The notes below the pieces were generated by a model that worked only from the letters and a program-made list of their open reading frames with translations, was not told the origin of the DNA and did no database searches. Below, one piece after another: positions 11,901 to 22,665 of a stretch of DNA of 64,000 bases (its first letter is position 1; each line of letters starts with the position of its first letter). The translations under genes were made by a program, and so were the position numbers. Source of the DNA: Pinus tabuliformis (taxonomy: Eukaryota; Streptophyta; Pinopsida; Pinales; Pinaceae); the NCBI GenBank assembly GCA_031772625.1, contig CM062805.1:516688102-516752101 (forward strand), written 5' to 3'.

Positions 11901-12520
11901 TTATTTCTTGTTTTTATTTACCAATACTAGTTAGGTGTCCAGTTATCACTTTTATGATATTGAATGATAATTTTGTTTTAGTCAAACTTCAAGGCACTCA
12001 ACCCAATTTTGTATGATAATTATGTTTGGGTCAAATAATACTAGTTTTTTTTTTCCATAAAAAACACCTATAGTTATGTTAGTAATCTAGTTTCCCAAGT
12101 GGAAAGCTAGTAACAACAACATGATGATATGAATGTACTCTAAATTTATGAAGCAATACAAATCAGCCTTACAAAAAGACAAAAAAACAAAAATCTTTAA
12201 TTTATTTATCTGACTAGTTTTTTTCTTAAACGATTCAATTTTTTCATGCAATTATATTACTCATTTGAGATTGTGTTTATTTATTTATGTAGTTGACTAT
12301 CCATTTATGTAATTATTTCCAATTTTTGTATCTCATATTGGTTTGTATTCCTTTATGTCTTACAAATCAATAACGCAATGACTGCATTTTCTAATCCAAG
12401 TTGAAACAATTGACATATTGTTATTGGTTAGATGATGATCTATGTGGGTGGTTGAGAGAAAGAGTCTACACAAGCCACACATTCATTTTGGCAAGTCACG
12501 CTTCTTTTATTTCTAGCATT
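11901..12520. other. Unassigned AT-rich intergenic sequence
   Basis: No coding motif, RNA gene or repeat was recognised. It contains short T- and A-runs only. Confidence 0.5.
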
Positions 12521-12750
12521 TGTGTTTCTTTCACATCATGTGTGTTTCTTTTCCAACATGTTTGTTTCTTTTCCATATTGTATGTTTCATTTCATCATGC
12601 ATATTTCTTATCATCATGAGTATTTAATTTCCTACAAGTTCTTTTAATTTCCTACTATCATGTTTACATTCTTGCAAGCATGTTCACTTTCCTACAAGTG
12701 TGTTTTCTTGCCTACAAGTATGTTTAATTTAATGCAAGTAGTTTTAATTA
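12521..12750. repeat. Degenerate minisatellite, unit about 20 bp
   Basis: About eleven imperfect units of 18-22 bp follow each other. They begin with TGTGTTTCTTTC-, TGTGTGTTTCTTTTCC-, TGTTTGTTTCTTTTCC- and TGTATGTTTCATTTC-like steps and drift into units containing CTACAAG. The period is visible by eye, but units are too diverged for a clean consensus. Confidence 0.6.
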
Positions 12751-15560
12751 CTCTACCTCTAAATTTGTAGATCCTTGCAAACCTTGTGAATTTTCGATAC
12801 TCCCTCTACAAAAGTAGCATTGATACTACAACCATTAAAAAAAAAAAACCCAATGGAAATAGAGAGTGTAGCCTACATATATAGTGCACGGTACTTGCAA
12901 GATCCATATGAGTACTAAGTTTAGAATTAAATGCATATTCTTTGGTTATTTTTCTGAAGAAATTACAAAGGTTATTATAGAGCATTTCAAGGTCCAACCA
13001 CATCATGTGGCCTAGGAATCAAAGATCCACATCTGACCAATATATAAATGTGGTATAAAATACCTTGGCACATGATCACTGATGTCTCATAATGGTGGAA
13101 GCAAGTATTAGTCAAAAACTACTTCATATGCTCTCATCAAAGATGTGTAAACCATCTATTTATTGACACAAATGGCTCTTGAATTTGGAAGATTGTTGAG
13201 GCCTTCCCAATTCATATCTAAGAAAATCTTTCATGAAATCTTGTGAATGGGTTGAAAGTGAGAATCTAGTTAGATATTATCATGGGGAATCCTCCTTTAT
13301 CGAAAAAAATCCACCCTCAATCCACTCAAATATCGGATTGATAATAAATGGAAGATACCATTAGTTGATATATCGACATTGGATCCTCATGGTGTATGAA
13401 GTGGCTAGAATCTAGTTGAAATACCAGTTAATGTACTCCTAGTAGTAACCACTCTAAAATCTTCATTGGTAGGTTATGCCCCGAAATATACAAATATTAC
13501 CGAAATTGGATGCTAGAGATTTCAAAATTACACAATAAAAATGGAACATAATTGGAAGTTGTTGCAAATGGGCACTCCACCAAAAGATATTGTTTGGAAA
13601 AAAAATTATATTCAATAATTCCCTCCCATAGTCAAACTTTCATGTTGGATGTTGGTTCAAGTTAAAATTTTAATAGTATAAAATATTCTAAAAAAGTGGC
13701 ATACAAGGTCATTAGAAAAGTGCATTATGCCTTGAAGCTTCAAAATATACAAAACACATGTTTACAAATTGTAAGTGTTCTAAGAAATTTTGGAATTTCT
13801 CTTTTAAATATTTTTTTTACAAAGTCGCCCCTACAAGAAATTGTAGAGATACTCGTAAATAGGAATCATCATTATAGAGGTTCAGGTAATATGTCATGAA
13901 ATTTTGGTTTTTAGTCCCCAAGTCCTCAATTCAAAGGTGATTTACATGAAACAAGGCTATATTCAACTAGCTTGTTCCTCTTCCTAGAAGGATAGTAAAT
14001 AAATCCCTTCTCCTGTAATTGATCTTTTTCTCCCACAAACTTTCTCTGATTCATTATTATTCCTTGGATTGTTTTGAGAAAGCATGGTGGTCACACTCAT
14101 ACAATCTGAATATCTCATCAAGTTTGGTTCCTCCTATTATGCCATCAAAAACCTAGTGTTATCTTCAATCAAAGAGGATTTATTTAAATGATAGATATCA
14201 AGATACTCTCATATTATCTTTCTTGACAGTGTCTTGAAATGAAATCTAGAGGAGGAAGTTGTGAGGGGGCGTTGTAGTTTTTCTTTCCAAAGGAAAAATT
14301 GGAGGAAAGATCACTTGGAATTTAGCGGCGAGGACAAATAATCTAGTCGAAACATATGCACTTTTAGAGGGTATTATTTTAACTCACTCTCTCCATCCCT
14401 AACATCTCACCATCATATATGATTCACTTGTTATTCTTAGACACTTGTAGCTAGGAACTCGGGTCAACAATATAAGAATGAAATCAATTTTCATCAATAT
14501 TAGATCTCTAGTTGATCACATGTATTTCCAAATATAATTATTCCACATTCAAGGGAGCAATAACCAAATGCTTAATTCCCAAGAAAATATAGAAATTTAT
14601 TTAAGTAAAAAGGGAAGTTTATATTTAATGAGAAACATGTCACACAACCTATCCCATAGAATTTTTATACATCCTTGTGTCTACTTAGTTGGAATCATCA
14701 TGAGCAAGATAGAGTAGTTAAATTTTCATGAAGGCAACATATCATCCCACAAGTATACTCTCTTCTTCATAATTTATTATGTTTGTACCACCTTAAGAAA
14801 TAATTGTTGTGGTATCATCAAACACAACATGGTTGGGACTAATTATACTCAATCCATGGATCATTTAATGGTTGAATCTCAGTTTCATGACCCCCTCTTA
14901 TGCAATCTAGCTATACAAGACAAGGACGAGTTGGCAACAAGTGATTCTATATGAAAATGGGAAATAAACCAATTTCAATTTATTCTCTTTATAACAGGCT
15001 CTAGTGTATAGAGGCTATGGATTTTAACAATTTTTAGGCTACATGAAATAGTGCATGGGGAATGTTTGAGTGCATTTCACGGAGATTTGGGAGGAATACT
15101 TAATCATCTATTGGAAATTGAATGCTCAATAGGTTTTGGCAATGAGGTTTGGTTAGCAATTCTCCTATATATGAAGTGTAGGGTTGGTGTTGGAAGTTGT
15201 GGCTTTAAAACTCATTAATTATAGTCTAGGTAAGTCTTTGTGAATTGTTTTTGAGCTCATGGGTCTCAAAAATGGTAATCCTCTCTATTCTTCTTTGAAT
15301 GAACAATTTTGTATTGAGAATACAGATGCCTCCCATCCTCCACATACTATTATGTATCCAACAATTATGTAATAGGTCCTTAGGATATGGAAGGCTTTGA
15401 CACATTTTGTAATAGGAATCTTATTTTGAGCAATATTCTCTATTCTAGTTTTGTGTTTCAAAATGTAAATTTTGGAAATTCTAGGGACTTTAGAAGCTTG
15501 TGTTATGAATATCCAATATTAGAATAGATGTTTCTTTGGTTAACATCACATCTATGTACT
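12751..15560. other. Unassigned intergenic sequence
   Basis: No recognisable gene. Short open frames (12806-13006 minus, 13696-13899 plus) show no family motif. The AT-rich composition and scattered A-runs could represent very old retroelement debris, but nothing specific supports a family. Confidence 0.5.
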
Positions 15561-15669
15561 TCTAGCTCTAGTGCAAAAATAGTATACACCTCATCTACGT
15601 GCTTTAGCCATTTCTCTTTAAGGAATAAATAAAATTTCCTATCTTTTGTAAAAAAAAATAATAATAATA
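15561..15669 (+). repeat. Possible LINE-type 3' tail
   Basis: Sequence ending GGAATAAATAAAATTTCC, followed by an A-run and (AAT)n at 15650-15669, resembles the 3' end of plant non-LTR retrotransposons. No reverse transcriptase frame was found upstream, so the call is tentative. Confidence 0.25.
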
Positions 15670-18651
15670 ACTTTAATGTTATGATAATTCAATATAGATT
15701 TGATTCCTTTATGTTGATTGAAATGATTGTTGTTTAAGATAAAGTATAAGGATATCCAAAATATTTTAGTATTTAGGCTTAATTTAAAGTAAGGTTAGGT
15801 GATATAATTACGAGGAGCCCAAGGTATTTTGGAATTTTAGGTTATCTCAGGGAAAAGGATGTGGAGGGGGATGATATAAGAAAAGGAGATGTGATAGGTT
15901 GTGGGTTGATCATTTTGTTGGGGTTGAGGAATTTTTTGACAAGAAATAGAAATTAAGAAACAATATTGGACATATTGGTGATGGTTCTGAGCACTTTGGG
16001 AACAAAAGGGCTAGGAAGCTTGTGGAAGTTTCCTAGAACTAGGGAGCTAGAGAGGATATTCCCAATTGGCTAGGAGGTAATTCTAGATGGGAAGCCAGTG
16101 AAGAAAAATAGGATAGTTTCTAGAGTGGTACATTAATAATGTAGGTATTTCTATATTCTAGTTTAAATATATTACTTTTTAAACTAATATATAGTTATAT
16201 AATGATGCTTCAAATTGGTATTAAGGGCTAACTATGTTGAAAAATTATATTTATGATGTTTTCTAATTTAAATCTATATATGCTAATATTGAAATTTGAT
16301 AAATGACAAGACAAACCAAAAAGTTATTTTATTTATGAATATATATATTTACATTTTGCAAGTGAATTTCTAAAACATGTGGTACTCTTGTTCCTAAATG
16401 TATCACTGCACGTGTATTTTTGTATCACATTTATGGAAATCTTTTATATATTGTAAAAAAATGGTGCTATAGTATTATCGAGTGTAACATTAATTTTTGT
16501 GGTGCATTAATTTTTTATACACATTGCGGCAATATGTTAGTGAAGTGCATTAATATTTTTTATGGCATTTAAAATTGATTTTTTTTAATTGAATAATCAA
16601 AAAAAAGTTCTATCTTGATTTAGTGCATTCTTCTCAACTTCATTAGTGCTCTCAATTTATTTTGGAGCACCATTAGGTATTTTCATATGTTTTAAATAAA
16701 TAAATAAAAAATGATATTATAGCATTTTATAATAATAATCACATCAATACCATGATGTTGAACAATACCCATACCCCATGCAAGAATCCCCATCTCCATG
16801 TAGTTGTCACCTTAAAAAATTGTGAGGTATGGATAGATGGTCAGGTTAGTTTTAATTCATTAATTAGTCAATGGGACCAAGCCAATGTAGAAGCCTTAGT
16901 AGCCTACTATTGGGAGCATGCCTCTCGTGTAGTTAGAAAGGATTTTAATATGGCTAAGCAAGAATCAAGAGTTGAGTGATTGTTTCTTTCAAATGTAGAG
17001 GTAGAAAAGAATGTGGTGAAGTGTATTTGAGGCACTAGGAGCACCTAATCCATGGATAATTAGTACAAGAAAATAGTGGATATTTACTCAAAGATCAAAA
17101 CCATCATGAGAAAACTTCTAGTAGAGCACAATGAAGTTTAGTAGGAAATATTGATTTGCATGGAATTTGGATGCCCTATAGATGCAACTTTCCAAGCTAG
17201 TTGAAAAATTCTTAGTGCTCACCTAGAAAATGACTAACTTGTGGTTCCATAGTAGCAATGAGAAGGAACATGATTTAGTACCACCTAGATGGACTCCCCA
17301 ATGCTTAAACCATGTTTCAGGTTCTATGATTTTTAGTTTTTATGATTAAGTAAGCATGTTGGACTTGCTTCTAGTTCAAGTCTTGTTTTAATTACTAATT
17401 TTATGATAGGATCAAACTCAGTTAATTATATAAACACTATACTACATTTGGTCTCATAATTTTGACAAAAGGGATATGTCTATGATACTAGTCTAGTTTT
17501 ACAAGTGATAGAGTAGTAGCTATAGACTCATAATAGTTTGATACAATCCCTACCTAACTCACACCAAAAAATAATAACACGCATCAATGTGTCGTATTAT
17601 ATATGCACCATTGTGTTCCTTTTTAAGGCACACATAGCTGTGCATATGATTAAGAAGTAGTAAAATGGAAGCTCTAAGAAAACCTTTTATCACTTACCTT
17701 TGGTAGCTACCTCTGGGTTAAATAGACAAAGGATATTTTTTTGGGGATACTCTACAAAAACATGTGCTACAAGGTGGCCTGCTTGTAGTGAAAGGAATTT
17801 GTAATAAAATGTGACTGAAGGATAGGTGAAGGTTATATTTTCTTGTTCATCAATGCTAACTTGAATTTCATTAAACCCACCAACACATTTAGGAATGAGA
17901 ATTGCTACTCATAGGCCAAAACATCTAGTGCTTGATCAATAAAGGGTAAGGGGAAAAGGTATCCCCATAACATGTCATAGAATCCTTGTAGCGAGTAAGT
18001 TGGCAAATACTCATCATGCATCCAATCAACCATTATGTTAAAAGGAGGCACCATATCCTTATGGATTCCTTTATTTTCATCAAAACATGTATATTATGTT
18101 AGTGAAAGGCATCGATCTTTTTTCGATGCTCCCTTATTACATAGCAATAATCAATCATTATTTTAATAGAAGGCTCCACTCCTTACAAACACCCCATTTC
18201 AATAACCATAAGGATCTTGGTGCAAGTGGAGTAAGCATATTTCCTTATGTTGATCTCATTATCATATGAATAATCAACCATTATGAATTCTTGCATTTTA
18301 ATAATCATATGCGTCATGGTATATTAGAGGTAGAGTATGCACATAGTCCCCACTAGTAGGAGTTGCTATTGTGGATGTCCTCTAATAGGGTTCCCCAATC
18401 ACTTGTGGATTCTGGCATTTGCATAAAAATAGGGATTGTGATATATTGTAGAAGAAGACCTTAGTACTTTGTGGGTAATCTCTCTTTTACATAAGGTTCA
18501 CAGTGCGTTGAAAATAGAACATGCACATAGTCTAATAGTATAATGGATGTTGAACAAGCACATAGTCCCTTGTGGATGCTCCATAAAGATTGAGAACCAA
18601 TTATCATTCATTATGTTAATAAGAAATATCTCTCCTATATGACTATTCTCA
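15670..18651. other. Unassigned AT-rich intergenic sequence
   Basis: No gene recognised. The 75-codon open frame at 16752-16979 has no identifiable motif. Around 16480-16660 the word GTGCATTAAT recurs several times. Around 17990-18560 the phrases CCATTATG and CACATAGTC recur, suggesting an old local repeat. Confidence 0.45.
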
Positions 18652-18872
18652 TTAATATAAAATTATTGTGTGGAGAGGTGCTCTCCATCCCAACCTAGTA
18701 TGGTAGAGATGTAAAAGTAAAAATAAAATAAAATAATTAATAGTTATATAAAAATAAAATAAGTAAACATAAAATTAATTATAATTATAATCAATATAAA
18801 ATTATTGCATCGAGAGGTGCTTTCCGTCCCAACTTAGTATGGTGGAGATATAAAAGTAAATATAAAATAAAC
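18652..18872. repeat. Pair of about 80-bp direct repeats
   Basis: Two units, about 18652-18735 and 18790-18872, share AATATAAAATTATTG, then GAGAGGTGCT, TCCCAAC, TAGTATGGT and AAAAGTAA. Both are followed by A-rich (AAATA)n-like tracts. Function unknown. Confidence 0.65.
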
Positions 18873-19280
18873 ATAAACATAAACATAAAAATTATAATTA
18901 TAGTTAGTAATTAGTAATTAAACTAGGCTAGATCTATCTTAATTCTGGATTTACCGAAAAGTGAGTGTGGGTCAAACCTGCAAACCTATTTTAAGATGAA
19001 AAAAGATTGGATCCCTCTTAACCGTTGGTAGATCCATAACGGTTAGTTATATATTGACTGGATTTGTTATATATTAAGATTTATATAATATTGTTAACGA
19101 TTTTCCTCAATTAATTAAAAATAATATGAAAATTTCTTCTTAAAATAATTTGCAATATTCTTAACAAATGGTTTAAAAATAATAATTATTATTATTATTT
19201 TCCAATTTTAAGGTCATGACCAAGCCAGACACCAAATTGGTGTATGAGACCCCATTTGTTTGTGGGACAAGGGACCCACC

Positions 19281-19560
19281 TCCGCATACATACTCTACCC
19301 GTTGTTTTGAACGTGTGGCCTATTAGGAAGAAACACATGTTGTTACCCATTAGACCCACTCAAAATGCAAACAGTCACTAATAAAGGAAAATTTCAAAAT
19401 ATTATGAATACATACTCTGCCCCACTCTAGTTTTGAAGTATACTGTTACCTATTAGACCCACCCAAAAAGAAAATTTCAAAATATTCAAAAGAAAATTTC
19501 AAAATATTAAATTATTACCCATTAGACCCACCCAAAAAGAAAATTTCAAAATATTAAATT
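19281..19560. repeat. Three-unit direct repeat upstream of the cullin gene
   Basis: Units start near 19281, 19405 and 19490. The shared core is TTACC(C/T)ATTAGACCCA, followed by AAAATTTCAAAATATT; the first two also share ATACATACTCT. The array ends about 30 bp before the TATA-like box of the cullin gene, so it may sit in its promoter; no function can be read from it. Confidence 0.65.
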
Positions 19561-19588
19561 AAAATTTTATTTGCAAGGAACAAGGAAA

Positions 19589-19863
19589 TATATATAAATA
19601 TCATGATCCTGCAAAAGCTCCCAAAAATGCTCATAGCTGAAAGGCCGACTCAAAGGGGCACTCCTCGGACTACGTGACCGTTATACATTCATATGAGCGG
19701 CCCACAAAACCTACCCTTAGGATGATATAAATGTAAAGTTGCCAGCAGTCGTTCATCACAAACGGATTCTCCATCTTCATTCTGCCGCAGCGCACAGTGT
19801 GTTGTCAAACTTCTGATCACCGAGTATTCGCTCCTCAAGAGAAGAGTTGGCTTTGCTTTCAAA
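19589..19863 (+). promoter_or_regulatory. Candidate cullin promoter and 5' untranslated region
   Basis: TATATATAAATA at 19589-19600 is the best TATA box, about 265 bp before the start codon. A second candidate, GATATAAAT, lies near 19724. The intervening sequence is more GC-rich than its surroundings and free of retroelement similarity. The ATG at 19864 has A at -3. The transcription start cannot be fixed from sequence alone. Confidence 0.4.
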
Positions 19864-22104
19864 ATGACAACGAGCAGTGGCAGTATCATGTACGCGGAGG
19901 AAGGATGGGCTATTGTGAAGAGGGCCAAGAACAATAGGGTTGATCTGGAAGAAGGTTGGTCTATTGTTTATAAAGCTATTCTACAGCTAAGAACCCGGTT
20001 GGAAAAAGCAGATGTCAACTTTGAGGTGCCCGTGGACGACAAAATGGCTATTTACACTGTCGTCTACTATATTCGCGAGAAACCGGAACTCTATAATAGA
20101 TACAGGGATTCCATTAAAGAGTACATCACCTCAATTGTTTTACCGGCTTTGAGGGAACAGACAGATGATCAATTGTTGCTGAGACAACTTATCAAACGCT
20201 GGAAAATTTTCCAGGCGATGCTCCGTTCGATGGTCGTTTTCTTCGACTATTTAGATCGCTACTTCACCGCTATGCATCATTTTCCTTCAGTCAGAGAAGT
20301 TGGAATCATGTACTTCCGAGACCTGGTTTTCCGGGAAATGAATGTGAAGAATGCAATGTTTGGTCTTATTGATGAAGAGCGTAAAGGAGAGCCAGTTAGA
20401 AATGAGACTCTTTTGAAGGATGTTGTGGGCATTTTTGTGGAGATTGACATGGATTTCTATACAAACGATTTTGAAGTGGCCCTGTTGGAACATACTGGAG
20501 ATTTCTATTCTCGGAAGGCTGCTTCATGGATTTTAGAAAATTCCTATGCTGAATATATGTCAAGGGTGGATGAATCTCTCATAAGCGAGAAGAAAATAGT
20601 TGCCAGATATTTGCATGGGAGCAGCGAGCAAAAGGTATTAGACAAAGTGAAAAATGTACTCTTTTCCAATTACATGACATATCTTCTTGAGGATGCACAT
20701 TCAGGATGCCTCGCCTTGCTCAGGGAACATAGATATGACGATATTTTTATGATGGGGAGTTTATTTGATACAGTACCCAATGGCTGGGAATCAATTGCAG
20801 ATATTTTTAAGCAGCATGTTACTAGTGAAGTAACACCACCTGTCAAACAAGCTGAAGATGCTGTGCTAAAGCAGAATGCAGGGAGAATGGATAAAAGTTT
20901 AATATTGTTGCAGGAAGTGTCTGCATTTGTGAAGAAGGTCATAGAATTACGTGACCATTATATGAAATATGCTGAACAGAACGTTGCTTTTTCAACGGCT
21001 TTGAAAGAGGTATTTGAGGTGTTCTGTAATAAAGGAATTGCAGGAAGTACCAGTGCAGAATGGCTGGCTACACTATGTGATACTGTACTTAGCAGTCATG
21101 AAAAGTTGAGCGGGGACGATATAATTGAAAATGTGGTGGAATTTGTAGAGTATATCTGGGATAAAGATGTGTTTGTTGAATCCTACAAGGAAAAACTAAC
21201 TCGCCGAATTCTGCTCGGCAAAAGTGCAAATATTGATCATGAGCAGAGCATATTGTCAAAGATGAAGCAGAAATGTGGTGCCCAATTAACGTCACAGATT
21301 GCGGGCATGCTAACGGATTGGACAGGATCGCAGGAGAGACAAAGTAATTTCGAAACATATCTTAAAAATAATAGAAATATACATCTTGGAATAGAGTTTA
21401 CAGCTGCAGTGCTGACAACTAAATTTTGGCCAACATACAAGTGCCCTCACATTAATTTACCTCCAGAGATGGTTAGATGTGTTGAAGCATTTACAGACTA
21501 TTATTCCGCAGAAGCCCAACATCAAAAACTTAAATGGATATATTCCTTGGGATCCTGTACTATAATTGGTAAGTTTGATAGAAGATCAATAAAATTGATA
21601 GCAACAACTTGCCAAACAGCAATACTATTGTTGTTCAATGCCTCTGAAAAGTTGAGTTATTCCAACATCAAACAGCAGCTGAATTTGGCAGAGGATGAAA
21701 TTGATGGACTCCTACATTCCCTGGCATGTGACAAGTATAAAATTCTTCTCAAGACTCCAGATACAACCACGGTAACGGTATCTGATGATTTTGAAATCAA
21801 TCATTCTTTTACGGATAAAAGAGGGAAGATAAAACTTCCAATGCCACTACTGAACGAGAAGAAAAAGGCATCTGAGGATATTCATAAGGACAGACGTTTT
21901 CTTATTGATGCATCGATAGTACGGATTATGAAGGCAAAAAAGATTTTACATCTCAAAGTACTTGCGAGTGAATGTGCTCAGGAACTGGAAGGGCTATTCA
22001 AGATAGATTTCATGGATATTGAAAGGCGGATTGAAGATTTGATTAAAAGGGAGTTTTTGGAAAGAGACAGAAAAGATCTTGATTTGTTAAAATATATCCC
22101 TTGA
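19864..22104 (+). CDS. Cullin, CUL1-type scaffold of an SCF ubiquitin ligase (uninterrupted ORF)
   Basis: A complete 746-residue cullin in a single uninterrupted frame. CUL1 is the scaffold of SCF ubiquitin ligases: its N-terminal helices bind SKP1/F-box receptors and its C-terminal cullin-homology domain binds the RING protein RBX1, in nucleus and cytosol. Visible landmarks: N-terminal repeats with YLDRYF at about 129-134 and SRKAASWI at 216-223; IFKQHVT at 314-320; CNKGIAGSTSAEWLATLCD at 388-406; the YKEKLTRRILL motif at 441-451; LTTKFWPTYK at 517-526; WIYSLGSC at 558-565; and a winged-helix end with the neddylation motif IVRIMK, target Lys690. Length matches plant CUL1 (about 740-745). Oddities: no introns, whereas plant CUL1 genes have many; an N-terminal EEGW(A/S)IV duplication (12-18, 29-35); a shortened loop after residue 70 in the SKP1-contact region; and the ending KYIP instead of the usual YLA. 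It could be an expressed retrogene or a diverged cullin-like paralogue. Confidence 0.93.
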   Translation: MTTSSGSIMYAEEGWAIVKRAKNNRVDLEEGWSIVYKAILQLRTRLEKADVNFEVPVDDKMAIYTVVYYIREKPELYNRYRDSIKEYITSIVLPALREQTDDQLLLRQLIKRWKIFQAMLRSMVVFFDYLDRYFTAMHHFPSVREVGIMYFRDLVFREMNVKNAMFGLIDEERKGEPVRNETLLKDVVGIFVEIDMDFYTNDFEVALLEHTGDFYSRKAASWILENSYAEYMSRVDESLISEKKIVARYLHGSSEQKVLDKVKNVLFSNYMTYLLEDAHSGCLALLREHRYDDIFMMGSLFDTVPNGWESIADIFKQHVTSEVTPPVKQAEDAVLKQNAGRMDKSLILLQEVSAFVKKVIELRDHYMKYAEQNVAFSTALKEVFEVFCNKGIAGSTSAEWLATLCDTVLSSHEKLSGDDIIENVVEFVEYIWDKDVFVESYKEKLTRRILLGKSANIDHEQSILSKMKQKCGAQLTSQIAGMLTDWTGSQERQSNFETYLKNNRNIHLGIEFTAAVLTTKFWPTYKCPHINLPPEMVRCVEAFTDYYSAEAQHQKLKWIYSLGSCTIIGKFDRRSIKLIATTCQTAILLLFNASEKLSYSNIKQQLNLAEDEIDGLLHSLACDKYKILLKTPDTTTVTVSDDFEINHSFTDKRGKIKLPMPLLNEKKKASEDIHKDRRFLIDASIVRIMKAKKILHLKVLASECAQELEGLFKIDFMDIERRIEDLIKREFLERDRKDLDLLKYIP

Positions 22105-22243
22105 ATATGAAGGTAAATTTATTTTTTACCATATTTTTTTATTATGAATTTATTATTTTATAGTATTGGATGAGGAGGGGTTTAATATTTGTCAAATAGA
22201 ACATTGTATGATGTTTTCACACACTAAAGGGTTTTTCTAATTA

Positions 22244-22249
22244 AATAAA
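22244..22249 (+). terminator. Candidate polyadenylation signal
   Basis: AATAAA about 140 bp after the cullin stop codon is the first canonical signal downstream. This is a motif match only. Confidence 0.35.
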
Positions 22250-22318
22250 GGAAGGATAATTTCTATTATATATTTCTATCTTTTATTATTCATCTTCATC
22301 ATTAAGGAAGACAATAAG

Positions 22319-22332
22319 TGGTATCAAAGTTA
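22319..22332 (+). other. Primer-binding-site-like sequence after the cullin gene
   Basis: TGGTATCAAAGTTA resembles the tRNA-Met primer site of copia and many gypsy elements. The preceding sequence could then be the end of a degraded LTR lying right behind the cullin 3' end. No second LTR was identified. Confidence 0.3.
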
Positions 22333-22499
22333 TTTCTTAGGTCCATACGAAGATTTTATTGTGTTTTTTTTCATATTTTGGTTCAAGAATCAAATTCCTT
22401 CTTTATGTAATCTTATAAGTTTTTTTAAGGAAGGATACATGAAAAACCTTATAGTGTAAATGGAAAGATGCATGAAAAATCTTATAGCCTGAGTAGAAG

Positions 22500-22665
22500 G
22501 CCAACTTAGCTCATACACCACTTGTTCAATCCTACAAGTAATCTTGTAGGGCCTATAAAATTTTAGAGCTAATTTATTATTCTTCTTCTGCTTGAGTATA
22601 GATTGCCCATAACTTTAGTCTCAAAATACCCAATCACCCTCTTCAAATTTTCTTTCACTTTAATG
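22500..22665 (-). pseudogene. Gypsy integrase C-terminal fragment
   Basis: The plus-strand sequence parallels 60190-60330 of the G3 element over about 150 bp: CTTGTAGGGCCTATAAAATT against CTTGTATGGACCATAATACT, then ATTATTCTTCTTCTGCTTGA, then AATACCCAATCACC. On the minus strand this is the VFLRLQPY to PKYYGPYKV segment of integrase. It is diverged and has stops. Confidence 0.6.

Noticed and set aside
16752-16979. 75-codon frame with protein-like composition
   Set aside because: No family recognised and no flanking exons or signals. It could be an old transposon piece, but nothing supports a call.
21089-21358. Minus-strand frames within the cullin gene (also 20287-20493, 20670-20942, 21237-21440)
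   Set aside because: They lie antisense to a strongly conserved protein and have no motifs of their own; they are shadows of the coding strand.
19864-22104. Cullin as a possible CUL3 or CUL4
   Set aside because: The sequence through the C-terminal half follows plant CUL1 closely (CNK-AGS-SAE-LAT-CD, LTT-FWP-YK, WIYSLG-C), and there is no long CUL4-type N-terminal extension.
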